NCBI GenBank assembly: GCA_947629255.1
Contig: CANRDF010000005.1
Location: 1 to 48,013, forward strand
Source of the DNA: an uncultured Bacilli bacterium
Lineage (GTDB): Bacteria > Bacillota_I > Bacilli_A > RF39 > UBA660
DNA: 48,013 bases
Direction: 5' to 3'
Of this stretch, positions 17,785 to 25,494 are shown piece after piece. The notes below the pieces were generated by a model that had not been told where the DNA came from, ran no database searches, and saw nothing but the letters and a program-made list of their open reading frames with translations. Numbering within the stretch: the stretch's first letter is position 1; each line of letters starts with the position of its first letter. Position numbers and translations under genes: made by a program.

Positions 17785-18297
17785 ATGATAAGAATCACCA
17801 AAAAGAGAGGAACAGTAAGTGAAGTTGAAGAAAAACCACCATCCATTAAAAAAAGGATTCAAAAGAAAATGAAAGACTTAAATCTTTCAGATATTATAAG
17901 TGTTGAAATTCAATTAAAAGATATAAAGCAGATGAAAAACTCTAAAAATACTCGATTGCAAACATTATATTATTTAACAACTCTTACAAACCAAGATGAA
18001 GATTATGTTATATTATATAAAGATAAGAAAGGAACAATTCCTTACATAAAAGAATTATTACATACCCCATGGCTAATTAATGAGGAAGAAATAGAACAAA
18101 AAAATATTTCTGAATTAGAGCAAGATTGTATCAACTTAATACAATTGATAAAAAGAAAAATGGATATCAATACAAGAAAATTATTAGAGTATAAATTGTA
18201 CTGTTTAGAAGAATATCTTTTACAAAGAAAATTACAAGAAAATATAAAAGAATATAGTTTAAAAAAAGTTAAGACAAATGGAGAAATAAATCAATAA
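17785..18297 (+). CDS. Hypothetical protein
   Basis: 170 residues, highly charged (Lys/Glu), predicted soluble and mostly helical, with a coiled-coil-like C-terminal third (ISELEQDCINLIQLIKRKMD). No family recognised. Start: ATG 17785; an in-frame GTG at 17773 lies too near AGGA to be preferred. It is followed by two terminator-like hairpins and is probably its own unit or a distal part of the rdgB run. Confidence 0.65.
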   Translation: MIRITKKRGTVSEVEEKPPSIKKRIQKKMKDLNLSDIISVEIQLKDIKQMKNSKNTRLQTLYYLTTLTNQDEDYVILYKDKKGTIPYIKELLHTPWLINEEEIEQKNISELEQDCINLIQLIKRKMDINTRKLLEYKLYCLEEYLLQRKLQENIKEYSLKKVKTNGEINQ

Positions 18298-18299
18298 AT

Positions 18300-18332
18300 G
18301 CACGAGCCGCAAGACTAGGAATCGTGTTTTTT
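18300..18332 (+). terminator. Terminator-like hairpin
   Basis: CACGA and TCGTG, with an inner CC/GG pair, close a loop and are followed by six T residues just after the hypothetical gene stop. Confidence 0.55.
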
Positions 18333-18350
18333 ATGTAACAATCCCTTTAA

Positions 18351-18376
18351 AGAAAGTTATAATAACTTTTCTTTTT
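18351..18376 (+). terminator. Second terminator-like hairpin
   Basis: AGAAAGTTAT pairs with the following AATAACTTTTCT-type arm and runs into T residues. With the hairpin at 18300 it makes a tandem stop. Confidence 0.5.
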
Positions 18377-18456
18377 AATTGGCTTAAAGACTACATCTGT
18401 GAAAATAAATTAATAAATTAAAAATTGCCAAAACATTAAGAAAAATTATTTTTTCG

Positions 18457-18486
18457 TTGCAGACTTTAAAGGCTTTCTGCTATAAT
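18457..18486 (+). promoter_or_regulatory. Promoter of the 18.5-kb two-gene unit
   Basis: TTGCAG (18457-18462), 18 bp, TATAAT (18481-18486), followed by AGGAGG and the ATG at 18507. Confidence 0.65.
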
Positions 18487-18506
18487 GATATAGGAGGATA
18501 GCAGTT

Positions 18507-19055
18507 ATGAACTCAGAACGGTTAAAACAATTGCAAAAAGAATTAAAAAGGAAAAAAGATTTAAGAAAAAAGCTAAAAATTATTGAATTAAGATTGGAAT
18601 GGCTTCAAAAGACAAAAGATGTAAAAGAATATTTAGAATTAAAGAAACTAGATACCGAAGAAAATCGAAAACTTTTATGTGAAAATGAAGAGACAATAGA
18701 AAGTGAAATCATCACTAAATTTTTAGAAGATGATGCCCAAGATAAAGAAATTTTTTACTGCGTGGGTAGAAACTTTAATGCCTATAAAATGAATCAAAAA
18801 TTTTTAATTTTAAATTTGGAATCAAACCAAACTGTAAAGGTAGTGCTTTATAAAAGCTTAACAAGTGCTCATCAAATTATTATAGAAGCAAAAAAAGAAA
18901 CAGAGTTTGAAAAAGAAAATCAAGTGATTTTAACAAGTTCTCCTTCAATAGAAGAATATCATAAAATACAAAGAGAATACTTTGAAAAAGCATTTGAAAC
19001 AAGTGAGGAAGAATCAAAACAATATATCTTAGGAAAGTACAGACAAAAGGAGTAA
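18507..19055 (+). CDS. Hypothetical protein with N-terminal coiled coil
   Basis: 182 residues. The first 60 are Lys/Leu-rich and coiled-coil-like (RLKQLQKELKRKKDLRKKLK). The remainder holds beta-rich segments (FYCVGRNFNAY, KFLILNLESN, KVVLYKS) and a C-terminal helix. No family recognised. It has a clear promoter and GGAGG, and is followed six bases later by another unknown gene with its own Shine-Dalgarno, so the two form an operon. Confidence 0.7.
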   Translation: MNSERLKQLQKELKRKKDLRKKLKIIELRLEWLQKTKDVKEYLELKKLDTEENRKLLCENEETIESEIITKFLEDDAQDKEIFYCVGRNFNAYKMNQKFLILNLESNQTVKVVLYKSLTSAHQIIIEAKKETEFEKENQVILTSSPSIEEYHKIQREYFEKAFETSEEESKQYILGKYRQKE

Positions 19056-19061
19056 AAAATC

Positions 19062-19598
19062 ATGAAGAAAGAAATATCATCTACGGATTCTATTCTGTTA
19101 GGAATAGGCGATTTAAAGCTTTGGGATACAGATAAAACATTTGGCGATCGTCATTCTGCTCCCATTACCATTGATGGAGTGACTTATCAACCATTAAATT
19201 TTATACCAAATAGCATTCTTTCGGGACAAGAACTTTTTGTAAGTGAGATTGTTTGTAATGACAAAAAACTTTACTATGCATTTAGCAAAATAGAAGACAC
19301 AGACAATGCAGTAGAACTAGCTCTTGGATATGCCAAGAATAAAGAGTATTTTTTTGTAAAAGAAAGTTTTGGAAATCTTTATTCAGAAAATCCTGTTTTT
19401 ACAACGAGAAGCATTATGATGTTAGATGACTTACAAAATCCAACACAGAAGAAAAGCACTGAAGTCATGAATTTAGGTACATATAATGCTCCATCTTTAG
19501 AATATCATCATAACTTTGCCAATTGGCAAGATTATATTGAATCATTTCCAGAGCCGTTTGAAGAACAAAAATTAAATCTATTAAGAAGAGTAAGATAA
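19062..19598 (+). CDS. Hypothetical protein
   Basis: 178 residues, no signal peptide or membrane segment. Segments such as ITIDGVTYQPLNFIPNSIL, LYYAFSKIED and EYHHNFANWQDYIESFPEP are seen, but no family is recognised. AAAGGAG precedes the ATG. The gene ends inside a terminator hairpin, so it closes the unit starting at 18507. Confidence 0.7.
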   Translation: MKKEISSTDSILLGIGDLKLWDTDKTFGDRHSAPITIDGVTYQPLNFIPNSILSGQELFVSEIVCNDKKLYYAFSKIEDTDNAVELALGYAKNKEYFFVKESFGNLYSENPVFTTRSIMMLDDLQNPTQKKSTEVMNLGTYNAPSLEYHHNFANWQDYIESFPEPFEEQKLNLLRRVR

Positions 19599-19616
19599 CT
19601 AAAAATCTTACTTTTT
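19590..19616 (+). terminator. Intrinsic terminator
   Basis: GTAAGAT and ATCTTAC pair around an eight-base loop, followed by TTTTT. The stop codon of the preceding gene lies at the stem. Confidence 0.85.
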
Positions 19617-19706
19617 AAATGACTTACCCTCGAAAAATCGCCAAGAAAGTAAAAAAAGTCAATAAATACAGTGCTTAAAGGACTAATTAAAAAAACGAAA
19701 AAGATA

Positions 19707-20345
19707 CTAATTCATAAACTTAGCATCCACATAATAAATAGGTCGACCTTCCACATAATAACGCTTCTCATAATCAGTCATAATATTTGGAATAGAACGT
19801 TCCTCATGATGTAAATCCAAACTAATTTTATCAAAAACATACCAATACTGAGATAAACTTTCTAAAGAATATTGGAAAAACCCTTTATTATCTGTCTTTA
19901 GAATTAGATGTTTATCTTTTTTATATACCTTATCATAAACTCTTAAGAAACCTTCATGAGTAAATCTTTTTTTCTCATCTTGTTTCTTAGGCCAAGGATC
20001 ACAAAAAGTAAGATAAATTGTATCAATCTCTTTTCCAAACACTGTATCTAAATCTTTCGCATCCATATGAATCAACTTTAAATTAGGTAAATGAAGTTTC
20101 TCGAGTTTTTGTACCGCATGAGCCATTTGTGAAAGAAACATTTCGATTCCAATAAAATTAATATTAGGATAATTTTTAGCCATACCTATAATAAAATCTC
20201 CTTGTCCCATACCAAGTTCAATCACAATAGGGTGATGGTTTTGAAAAACATCATTCCATTTATTTTTATACTGTGTTGGATTTTCTACATAATAAGGACT
20301 TTCACTTACAATATCTTTCGCATCTTCCACTCTTTTATAACGCAT
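19707..20345 (-). CDS. trmB: tRNA (guanine-N7-)-methyltransferase
   Basis: 212 residues. TrmB methylates G46 in the variable loop of tRNAs with S-adenosylmethionine. The SAM site is IELGMGQGDFI (42-52), followed by FIGIEMFLSQM and the family signature CDPWPKKQDEKKRFTHEGFL. The C-terminal part has IMTDYEKRYYVEGRPIYY, matching the TxYExxxxxxGxPIY end of TrmB. Length is normal. AAGGAAGTG lies upstream of the ATG. It is a single minus-strand gene facing unknown genes on either side. Confidence 0.95.
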   Translation of the reverse strand: MRYKRVEDAKDIVSESPYYVENPTQYKNKWNDVFQNHHPIVIELGMGQGDFIIGMAKNYPNINFIGIEMFLSQMAHAVQKLEKLHLPNLKLIHMDAKDLDTVFGKEIDTIYLTFCDPWPKKQDEKKRFTHEGFLRVYDKVYKKDKHLILKTDNKGFFQYSLESLSQYWYVFDKISLDLHHEERSIPNIMTDYEKRYYVEGRPIYYVDAKFMN

Positions 20346-20437
20346 ACAATCACTTCCTTAAAACACATTCATTATATCAAAAAAACTTGCATAAGCAAAT
20401 TCTTTTCGTTAAAATGTAGAATAGAGAAGGTGAAGTT

Positions 20438-20959
20438 ATGAACATTTATATTATTCTAATGCATACATACACGATTCCCTCAAAATTAATTCAATGGTTT
20501 ACTCATTATGAATATACCCATGTAGGAATATCTCTTCAAAAAGATTGTAAAGAAATTTATAGCTTTGGTAGAAAGAATATCAACAATTTTCTGATCTCAG
20601 GTTTTAACATTGAAACAAAAGAAGGAGCCTTTTTCCAAAAATTTCAAAAAACAAAATGTATCATTTATGAAGTAAGAGTAACGCCTAAGCAATATTACAA
20701 AATAAAAAAGAGAATTAAATATATGATTAGACATGAAGAAAAATTTAAATATGATTTTGCTGGCATGATAACCAGATTTTTGGGCATACCAAATGCAAGA
20801 AAAAACTACTTTGTTTGTAGTTTCTTTGTTGCCTCTTTACTTTCAGACGCTGGAGTATACGATTTTAAAAAGCAAGCATGCATGGTAAAACCAAAAGACT
20901 TTGCCAATATCAAAGAATTTCCAATTATATACAAAGGAAAATATATTCTTTATGAATAA
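20438..20959 (+). CDS. YiiX/YebB-like NlpC/P60-superfamily cysteine hydrolase
   Basis: 173 residues. The layout is that of permuted papain-like hydrolases: an N-terminal His in YEYTHVGISLQ (residues 25-35) and a later Cys in NYFVCSFFVASLL (about 126-138), with DFAGMI before it. These proteins are thought to cut amide or thioester bonds in lipids or peptidoglycan-like substrates. No signal peptide. GAAGGTGAAG lies upstream. The last ten bases overlap the stop of the converging zinc-ribbon gene. The assignment rests on the His and Cys blocks and the length. Confidence 0.65.
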   Translation: MNIYIILMHTYTIPSKLIQWFTHYEYTHVGISLQKDCKEIYSFGRKNINNFLISGFNIETKEGAFFQKFQKTKCIIYEVRVTPKQYYKIKKRIKYMIRHEEKFKYDFAGMITRFLGIPNARKNYFVCSFFVASLLSDAGVYDFKKQACMVKPKDFANIKEFPIIYKGKYILYE

Positions 20960-21615
20960 TCGTTTGTATAAGGAATATCTTTTGTAATTTCATCAAATTC
21001 TTCACAAGAAATTCTTGTATTTGTTTCATATGTATAATCATCTAAATTTCCATGCCATTCATCATCGCTAATCCAAACCATATCAAGCCCACTAATCTCA
21101 TCCGGAGGAATTTCTCCAATGCCAAAGAAATGTCGTAACCTTCCTTCAGCAACTTTTACATCAATATAATAAGGAATGAAAACTCTGTTTTGATAATCTC
21201 CTTCTAGAGAATAGTAATCAACCATTTCTGTATCCATAAATTTATAATAATTGGTTGAATAACTAGTTTCACCTTTCCAACATCCAAGCAACCTTTGTTG
21301 TTCCGAAAGTGGAGTAAATACAGGCTTTTCTACAGTTTCATTCTTGTTTTTCGGAGGAACTACAGCCGTGATAACACCAATTGCAACGGTAAGAGTAATA
21401 ACAGTTCCATACCAAAAATGTCGAACAATAGCTTCTAATATCGAAAAAAACCTTTCTATTCCTTCTCCTTTAATATCATCTTTTATTCGGTCATAAAGAT
21501 AATCAAGAACTTCATGCTTTTTTAAATGAAGTTTTTTATGACAATTTATACATTTTTTCTGAGAAATTTTATTTTCAGTTCCACAATAAACACAGTAACA
21601 AATATTATCTTTCAT
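20950..21615 (-). CDS. Zinc-ribbon membrane protein
   Basis: 221 residues. The N-terminus is a zinc ribbon with two Cys pairs (CVYCGTEN and CINCHK), then a basic stretch, one membrane helix (about 70-90, YGTVITLTVAIGVITAVV), and a C-terminal domain with LLGCWKGETSYSTNYYKF that resembles a small lipocalin-like or beta-rich domain. Its start overlaps the stop of the upstream zinc-ribbon gene by one base (TAATG), so the two are co-translated. Function unknown; the pair may form one envelope complex. Confidence 0.7.
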   Translation of the reverse strand: MKDNICYCVYCGTENKISQKKCINCHKKLHLKKHEVLDYLYDRIKDDIKGEGIERFFSILEAIVRHFWYGTVITLTVAIGVITAVVPPKNKNETVEKPVFTPLSEQQRLLGCWKGETSYSTNYYKFMDTEMVDYYSLEGDYQNRVFIPYYIDVKVAEGRLRHFFGIGEIPPDEISGLDMVWISDDEWHGNLDDYTYETNTRISCEEFDEITKDIPYTNDYS

Positions 21616-22187
21616 TATGATTCACTTCCTAAATAAATATAAACTTTCAAAGGTTTGTCTAAAGATTCACTCAATGAGATAATATAATACCCATTTCCTT
21701 TGGTGTTAGTATCAACAACAATCTCATTTGTCTTTGATTTTTCTTCTTTTGATATCAGTTCATTGTTTTCATTAAAAAGTCCGACATACAACGTATCATA
21801 TCCTTTAGGTACATATAAACTCAAAGGAACTTTCCCATTATACTGAGCAAAATATTCTTCAGTAATATACAAATAATATTCTTTCTCATCTTTATTATAT
21901 TGATAGGAATAAACTTCACTATCTTCTATTTTTAAGGTATCATTTTTTCCATAATAAATCCACAAGCAAAAACCAATTAAAATGACTAAAGACAAAATTT
22001 TAAACCATAAACGATCGGTAATAAAATGAAAAGTAAGAGTCTCATAGTAATGATGCAACTTTCTTAAAAAACCATCAAACCCTTTTTTCAATGCCGTCTC
22101 TTTTTCTCCTTTTGTAAATAACGTTCCACACTTTTCACAGTAATTTGCTTTTTTTACATTTTTATAACCGCATAACTTACACTTCAC
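21615..22187 (-). CDS. Zinc-ribbon membrane protein
   Basis: 190 residues with the same layout as its downstream neighbour: a zinc ribbon (CKLCGYKN...CEKCGTLF), a linker, one membrane helix (FKILSLVILIGFCLWIYYG), and an outer beta-rich domain (YYLYITEEYFAQYNGKVPLSLYVPKG). The GTG at 22187 has AGGA 11 bases upstream and is preferred to an in-frame GTG at 22196, which lies almost on the AGGA. Function unknown. Confidence 0.7.
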   Translation of the reverse strand: MKCKLCGYKNVKKANYCEKCGTLFTKGEKETALKKGFDGFLRKLHHYYETLTFHFITDRLWFKILSLVILIGFCLWIYYGKNDTLKIEDSEVYSYQYNKDEKEYYLYITEEYFAQYNGKVPLSLYVPKGYDTLYVGLFNENNELISKEEKSKTNEIVVDTNTKGNGYYIISLSESLDKPLKVYIYLGSES

Positions 22188-22288
22188 GACAACCACTTCC
22201 TAAAATTATTGTAACAAAATTTAATAAAAAAGTCATTTTTAATATAATTTCTTCATAAAATTGTATATTTTTAATAAATCTCCCTTTT

Positions 22289-22305
22289 TTCGACAAGTTT
22301 CGACA
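22289..22305. promoter_or_regulatory. Two TTCGACA words one helical turn apart
   Basis: TTCGACA at 22289-22295 and 22299-22305, 10 bp apart, lie in the 180-bp region between the zinc-ribbon gene and the kinase gene. In reverse they read TGTCGAA, the core of the Spo0A box known from Bacillus. A second phased pair is at 31704 and 31734. Single words of this length are expected a few times by chance here, so this is only a hint. Confidence 0.25.
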
Positions 22306-22365
22306 TACCACCTGTGTTAGAGTAGGCCTCAATCTTTTTTAAAAAGAGAAAGAAAGAGGTCACAT

Positions 22366-22947
22366 ATGAAAAAAAATATTATTATTGTTGGCGTTCCAAG
22401 AGCTGGCAAAACAACACTAACCAAAATGATTTTAAAAAAGTATCCTAACTACAATTTAATTCAAGAGGATATTATAGAGGAGGCAATTCATCAAACTTTT
22501 ATACGTATCATGCCTAAAGCTGAATATGAAGAAACAATGAAAGCAACAAATGAAATGACAAAAGTACTTCAAGCATTTATTTTTAAACAATCTATGGAAT
22601 ATGAACCAGACTTAAATTATGTTTTAGATAGCAATACACTTCCATTAAAAGCCTGTAAATATCTTCAACAACATGGAATCATAGTCATTGTATTAGCATA
22701 TCCAAATGAAACACCAGAAGATGTTTTAAAAAACATAAGAGAACACGATACAGAACATGACTGGACCCGTATGAATGGAGATGCTCTAATGTCTTATTTT
22801 ATAAATGCTTGGCTATCAGAAAGCAAAAGACTAAAAAAAGAAGCAAAAAAATTCTGTTTAAAATTTGTGGATACAGGAAAAAATAGAGAACAAGTGTTAG
22901 AAGAAACTATGAATTGGTTAGAAGAAAAATTAAAAGATGATAACTGA
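22366..22947 (+). CDS. P-loop kinase-like ATPase
   Basis: 193 residues. Walker A GVPRAGKTT (8-16) followed by a strand-helix pattern, then YNLIQEDIIEEAIH, LNYVLDSNTLPL with a possible Walker B Asp, and IIVIVLAYPNETPEDVLKNIREHDTEHDWTR, which looks like the lid and Arg region of small nucleoside/adenylate-kinase-like proteins. It likely phosphorylates a small molecule. The start of the next gene overlaps its end by 11 bases. The substrate is unknown. The kinase plus nuclease-like partner could be a toxin/antitoxin-like pair, but that is speculation. Confidence 0.7.
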   Translation: MKKNIIIVGVPRAGKTTLTKMILKKYPNYNLIQEDIIEEAIHQTFIRIMPKAEYEETMKATNEMTKVLQAFIFKQSMEYEPDLNYVLDSNTLPLKACKYLQQHGIIVIVLAYPNETPEDVLKNIREHDTEHDWTRMNGDALMSYFINAWLSESKRLKKEAKKFCLKFVDTGKNREQVLEETMNWLEEKLKDDN

Positions 22948-23569
22948 AAAACAAAATTTAAATCATTACACCAATATTAGTGATGCCATCTATGACTATG
23001 CCAAAAGCCTAGAAAATCACTTTAAAACCAATATTGAAATCAAAAAAGATAAAGAAATCCATTCCATAGACTATACAAAACTAACACAAGTAGCAATTTT
23101 TAATCAAGCAAAAGAAATGTTTGGTAAAATTGGACAAAGAATATTTAAAAATAATAATGAAATCATTTATGTTTCCAACAGCGATATCAAAGAAAGTATT
23201 GCTAAAACAATTAGAAATAATGAACAAAAGAAAATAATAGCAGAACATATGGAAGTCTTTGCAAATTTAGATAAAATCATCGAAAACGGAATAAAAATTG
23301 CAACTGCAAATGAAAGAAAAGGAAGATATCAAAATCTCAATTGGGATTATTATGCTACACCAATAAAAATAGACGGAAAAAAATATATTGTTGAGTTTGA
23401 TACAGTTGTAAAAAGTGAAGATAGTCAAAAACATTTTAGACTGCAAAGAATATATAGTTTAGAAAATGCCATTAAAAAACAGGCTATCCCGACCGGTAGA
23501 GTTGATAATCAACGCTTAGACCGGTTTGTAGAACAACCTACTTCTACTAATGATAATAATACACTTTAA
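22937..23569 (+). CDS. PBECR-like (polyvalent-protein barnase/EndoU/RelE-type) domain protein
   Basis: 210 residues. The segment IIYVSNSDIKESIAKTIRNNEQ...AEHMEVFANLDKIIENG...YYATPIKIDGKKYIVEFDTV...FRLQRIYSLE resembles, from memory, the PBECR3-type nuclease-like domains of phage and conjugative polyvalent proteins. If so it would be an RNase-type effector; the catalytic residues are not certain. It overlaps the upstream kinase gene by 11 bases. The last 32 codons lie in a 115-bp sequence that is repeated at 25321 beyond the transposon, so the 3' end of this gene, or of a relative, was duplicated. Confidence 0.5.
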   Translation: MITEKQNLNHYTNISDAIYDYAKSLENHFKTNIEIKKDKEIHSIDYTKLTQVAIFNQAKEMFGKIGQRIFKNNNEIIYVSNSDIKESIAKTIRNNEQKKIIAEHMEVFANLDKIIENGIKIATANERKGRYQNLNWDYYATPIKIDGKKYIVEFDTVVKSEDSQKHFRLQRIYSLENAIKKQAIPTGRVDNQRLDRFVEQPTSTNDNNTL

Positions 23570-23588
23570 ACCTGTTGTCAAGAAAAAA
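23474..23588 (+). repeat. Duplicated gene-end unit, copy A
   Basis: 115 bp, about 80% identical by eye to 25321-25433. It includes the last 32 codons of the PBECR-like gene. ACCGGT occurs at 23492 and 23520, enclosing the perfect dyad GTTGAT-A-ATCAAC (23501-23513). Confidence 0.8.
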
Positions 23589-23603
23589 TATAATTTTAAA
23601 ATA

Positions 23604-23616
23604 CATAATAAAAAAC
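23604..23616 (+). repeat. 13-bp direct repeat (left), possible target duplication
   Basis: CATAATAAAAAAC abuts the left end of the 1.7-kb element; the same 13 bases follow its right end at 25315-25327. Confidence 0.75.
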
Positions 23617-23695
23617 CGTGAAATGAAAAAGTAAATTCCAGTTTCAATATACTCATCAAGAATTTAGTCTTACACAGAATTCCAGCAAAAAACAT

Positions 23696-25129
23696 TGTAA
23701 GACTAAATTCCATTTGTATAATATCTCACATGGGTGTTTCGACTTTGAAAGTGAGGTATTTTATTATGTCAAAACAAATCCATTATAATAAACATTTAAC
23801 TCTTGATGAAAGAAAAATTATTCAAACTGGAATTGAAAATCGTTCTAATAAAGTTGATATTGCTAGAACGATTGGAAAAGATCCTACTACTGTTGCAAAA
23901 GAAATTAAAAAGCATCGTATTTTTAAACCTAGGAACCAATTTAATTATCCATCTATTTGCATTCATAGACAAGAATGTGGTGGTTGTAAAAAACAATGTT
24001 CTCGTTATGAAGAAATAAAATGTAATAAAAGAGATAAATCTCCTGGTGCTTGTAATAAGTGTCCTAATATTCCTAAATGTCATTTAGATAAATATTTTTA
24101 TTATGCCACCTCTGCTGATGAAGAATATAAAAACGATTTAGTTGATTTCCGTGAAGGTATTAATATGACTACTATAGAAGTAAAAGAATTAGCTCATATT
24201 TTAAAACCTTTATTAGATCAAGGACAATCTTTGTACCAAATTAAATCGTCTCATAAGGAAATTAAACAATGTATTAAAACTCTTTATAATTATATTGAAA
24301 TGGGTGTTTTTAAAGATTATGACATTGATCATTTTTCTTTAAAAGAACAAGTGAACAGAAAACAATTTAAAAAGAAATACAAAAAAAGAAAAGAACCTAC
24401 GAACTATGTAAATCACACTTATAAAGATTATCTTGCATTTAAAGAAGAAAATCCTGAAGTTCCTACTACTGAAATGGATACTGTATTAAATTCTCAATCA
24501 GGTCCTTATATTCAAACTTTTTACTTTGAAGGTTCTGGCCTCATGATTGGTTTCTTACATAAAAATAAAACTTCAGAATCTATGTCTAAAACTTTAGATA
24601 CCCTGGAAGAAAAACTTGGGCATGATTTATATAGAGAACTGTTTCCTTTAATTTTAACTGACAGAGGTGTTGAGTTTGAAAAAATAGATTTATTTGAATC
24701 TAATTCTCAAACTGGCGAATTTAGAACTCATATGTTTTATTGTGATGCTTATCAATCTTCTCAAAAACCTCATGTAGAAAATACTCATAATTATATTAGG
24801 GATATTATTCCGAATGAGATTGATATGTCAGATATAACTCAAGATGATTTAGACTTAATGTTTTCTCATATCAATTCTACTCCTAGAAAATCTTTAAAGG
24901 ATAAAACACCTTATGAAGTTTTTGTATTTATGTATTCTACCCTTGAACATCCAGATAGAGGAAAACTTATTTTAGATTTATTTCATATGAAAGAAATAAA
25001 AAGAGATGAGGTTGTCCTAAAACCTTATCTCCTTAAACATAATAAGAAAAAATAGTTCTTATTATATACTTAGAAACACCCATATTTTTCCATTATCTTA
25101 TAATTTAACAAAAGGAATTTAGTCTTACA
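23696..25129 (+). mobile_element. IS30-family insertion sequence (inner unit)
   Basis: Ends TGTAAGACTAAATTCC (23696-23711) and its reverse complement (25114-25129), with similarity continuing to about 22 bp with one mismatch. A single transposase gene fills the space. A further partial copy of the end (AATTTAGTCTTACA) lies at 23661-23674, inverted relative to the left end. Confidence 0.8.
23766..25055 (+). CDS. IS30-family transposase
   Basis: 429 residues. N-terminal helix-turn-helix (LTLDERKIIQTGIENRSNKVDIARTIGKDPTTVAKEI), a Cys-rich block (CIHRQECGGCKKQC...CNKCPNIPKC) that may bind zinc, and a C-terminal DDE integrase core: Asp in TTEMDTVLNS, Asp in ILTDRGVEFE, Glu in KPHVENTHNYIRDIIP. 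All are intact, so it may be active. The ATG at 23766 has GAGGT nine bases upstream; the earlier ATG at 23730 has none. The element follows the PBECR-like gene. Confidence 0.92.
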   Translation: MSKQIHYNKHLTLDERKIIQTGIENRSNKVDIARTIGKDPTTVAKEIKKHRIFKPRNQFNYPSICIHRQECGGCKKQCSRYEEIKCNKRDKSPGACNKCPNIPKCHLDKYFYYATSADEEYKNDLVDFREGINMTTIEVKELAHILKPLLDQGQSLYQIKSSHKEIKQCIKTLYNYIEMGVFKDYDIDHFSLKEQVNRKQFKKKYKKRKEPTNYVNHTYKDYLAFKEENPEVPTTEMDTVLNSQSGPYIQTFYFEGSGLMIGFLHKNKTSESMSKTLDTLEEKLGHDLYRELFPLILTDRGVEFEKIDLFESNSQTGEFRTHMFYCDAYQSSQKPHVENTHNYIRDIIPNEIDMSDITQDDLDLMFSHINSTPRKSLKDKTPYEVFVFMYSTLEHPDRGKLILDLFHMKEIKRDEVVLKPYLLKHNKKK

Positions 25130-25494
25130 TTTTTAAAAAATTCTATAACCTTTTGTCTTTTCGTTGTGGATGAATTTCTAATTCATTTTGTATTTTACTA
25201 TATTTATTGTTTATTTTCAAACATTTTTTTCGTTTTAAAACGCCCTTATTTTGGACGTTTCTCTTACATTTCTTTTTCGCTTTCTGAAACTGGAATTTAC
25301 TTTTTCGTTTCACGCATAATAAAAAACAAGTCGTCCCGACCGGTATGGTTGAAAACAACTATTAGACCGGTTTGTAGAACGACCTGTTTCTAATAATGAT
25401 AATAGTATACTTTACCCCTGTTGTCAAGAAAAACTTGCATTTTTAAAGCAAATGTTATAATATATGTACTTAAAGAAAAGAGGTTTTTTTCATT
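25130..25494. other. Non-coding stretch between the IS30 unit and the next gene
   Basis: In order: AT-rich DNA without a start-bearing gene (25130-25285), the right outer arm (25286-25314), the right 13-bp direct repeat (25315-25327), copy B of the duplicated gene end (25321-25433), and an extended -10 promoter (TGTTATAAT near 25452-25460). No gene is supported. Confidence 0.6.
25321..25433 (+). pseudogene. Duplicated gene-end unit, copy B (3' remnant of a PBECR-like gene)
   Basis: 113 bp matching 23474-23588. Relative to copy A it has lost one base in the hairpin (GTTG-AAAA-CAAC, 25348-25359) but, after that shift, still reads LDRFVERPVSNNDNSIL against LDRFVEQPTSTNDNNTL in copy A. So it is the decayed end of the same or a related gene. 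ACCGGT again brackets the hairpin (25339, 25366). Confidence 0.7.

Larger units (their letters stand above)
23617..25314 (+). mobile_element. 1.7-kb element with 29-bp outer inverted repeats enclosing an IS30-type IS
   Basis: Outer arms at 23617-23645 and 25286-25314 are inverted repeats of 29 bp with one mismatch (cores AAAAGTAAATTCCAGTTTC / GAAACTGGAATTTACTTTT). They are bordered by the 13-bp direct repeat CATAATAAAAAAC. Inside lies the IS30-type unit 23696-25129 with its own inverted ends. The sequence between outer and inner ends holds more AATTCCAG/TTTAGTCTTACA words. It could be an IS inserted in a small non-autonomous element, or one IS with long repeated ends. Confidence 0.7.
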
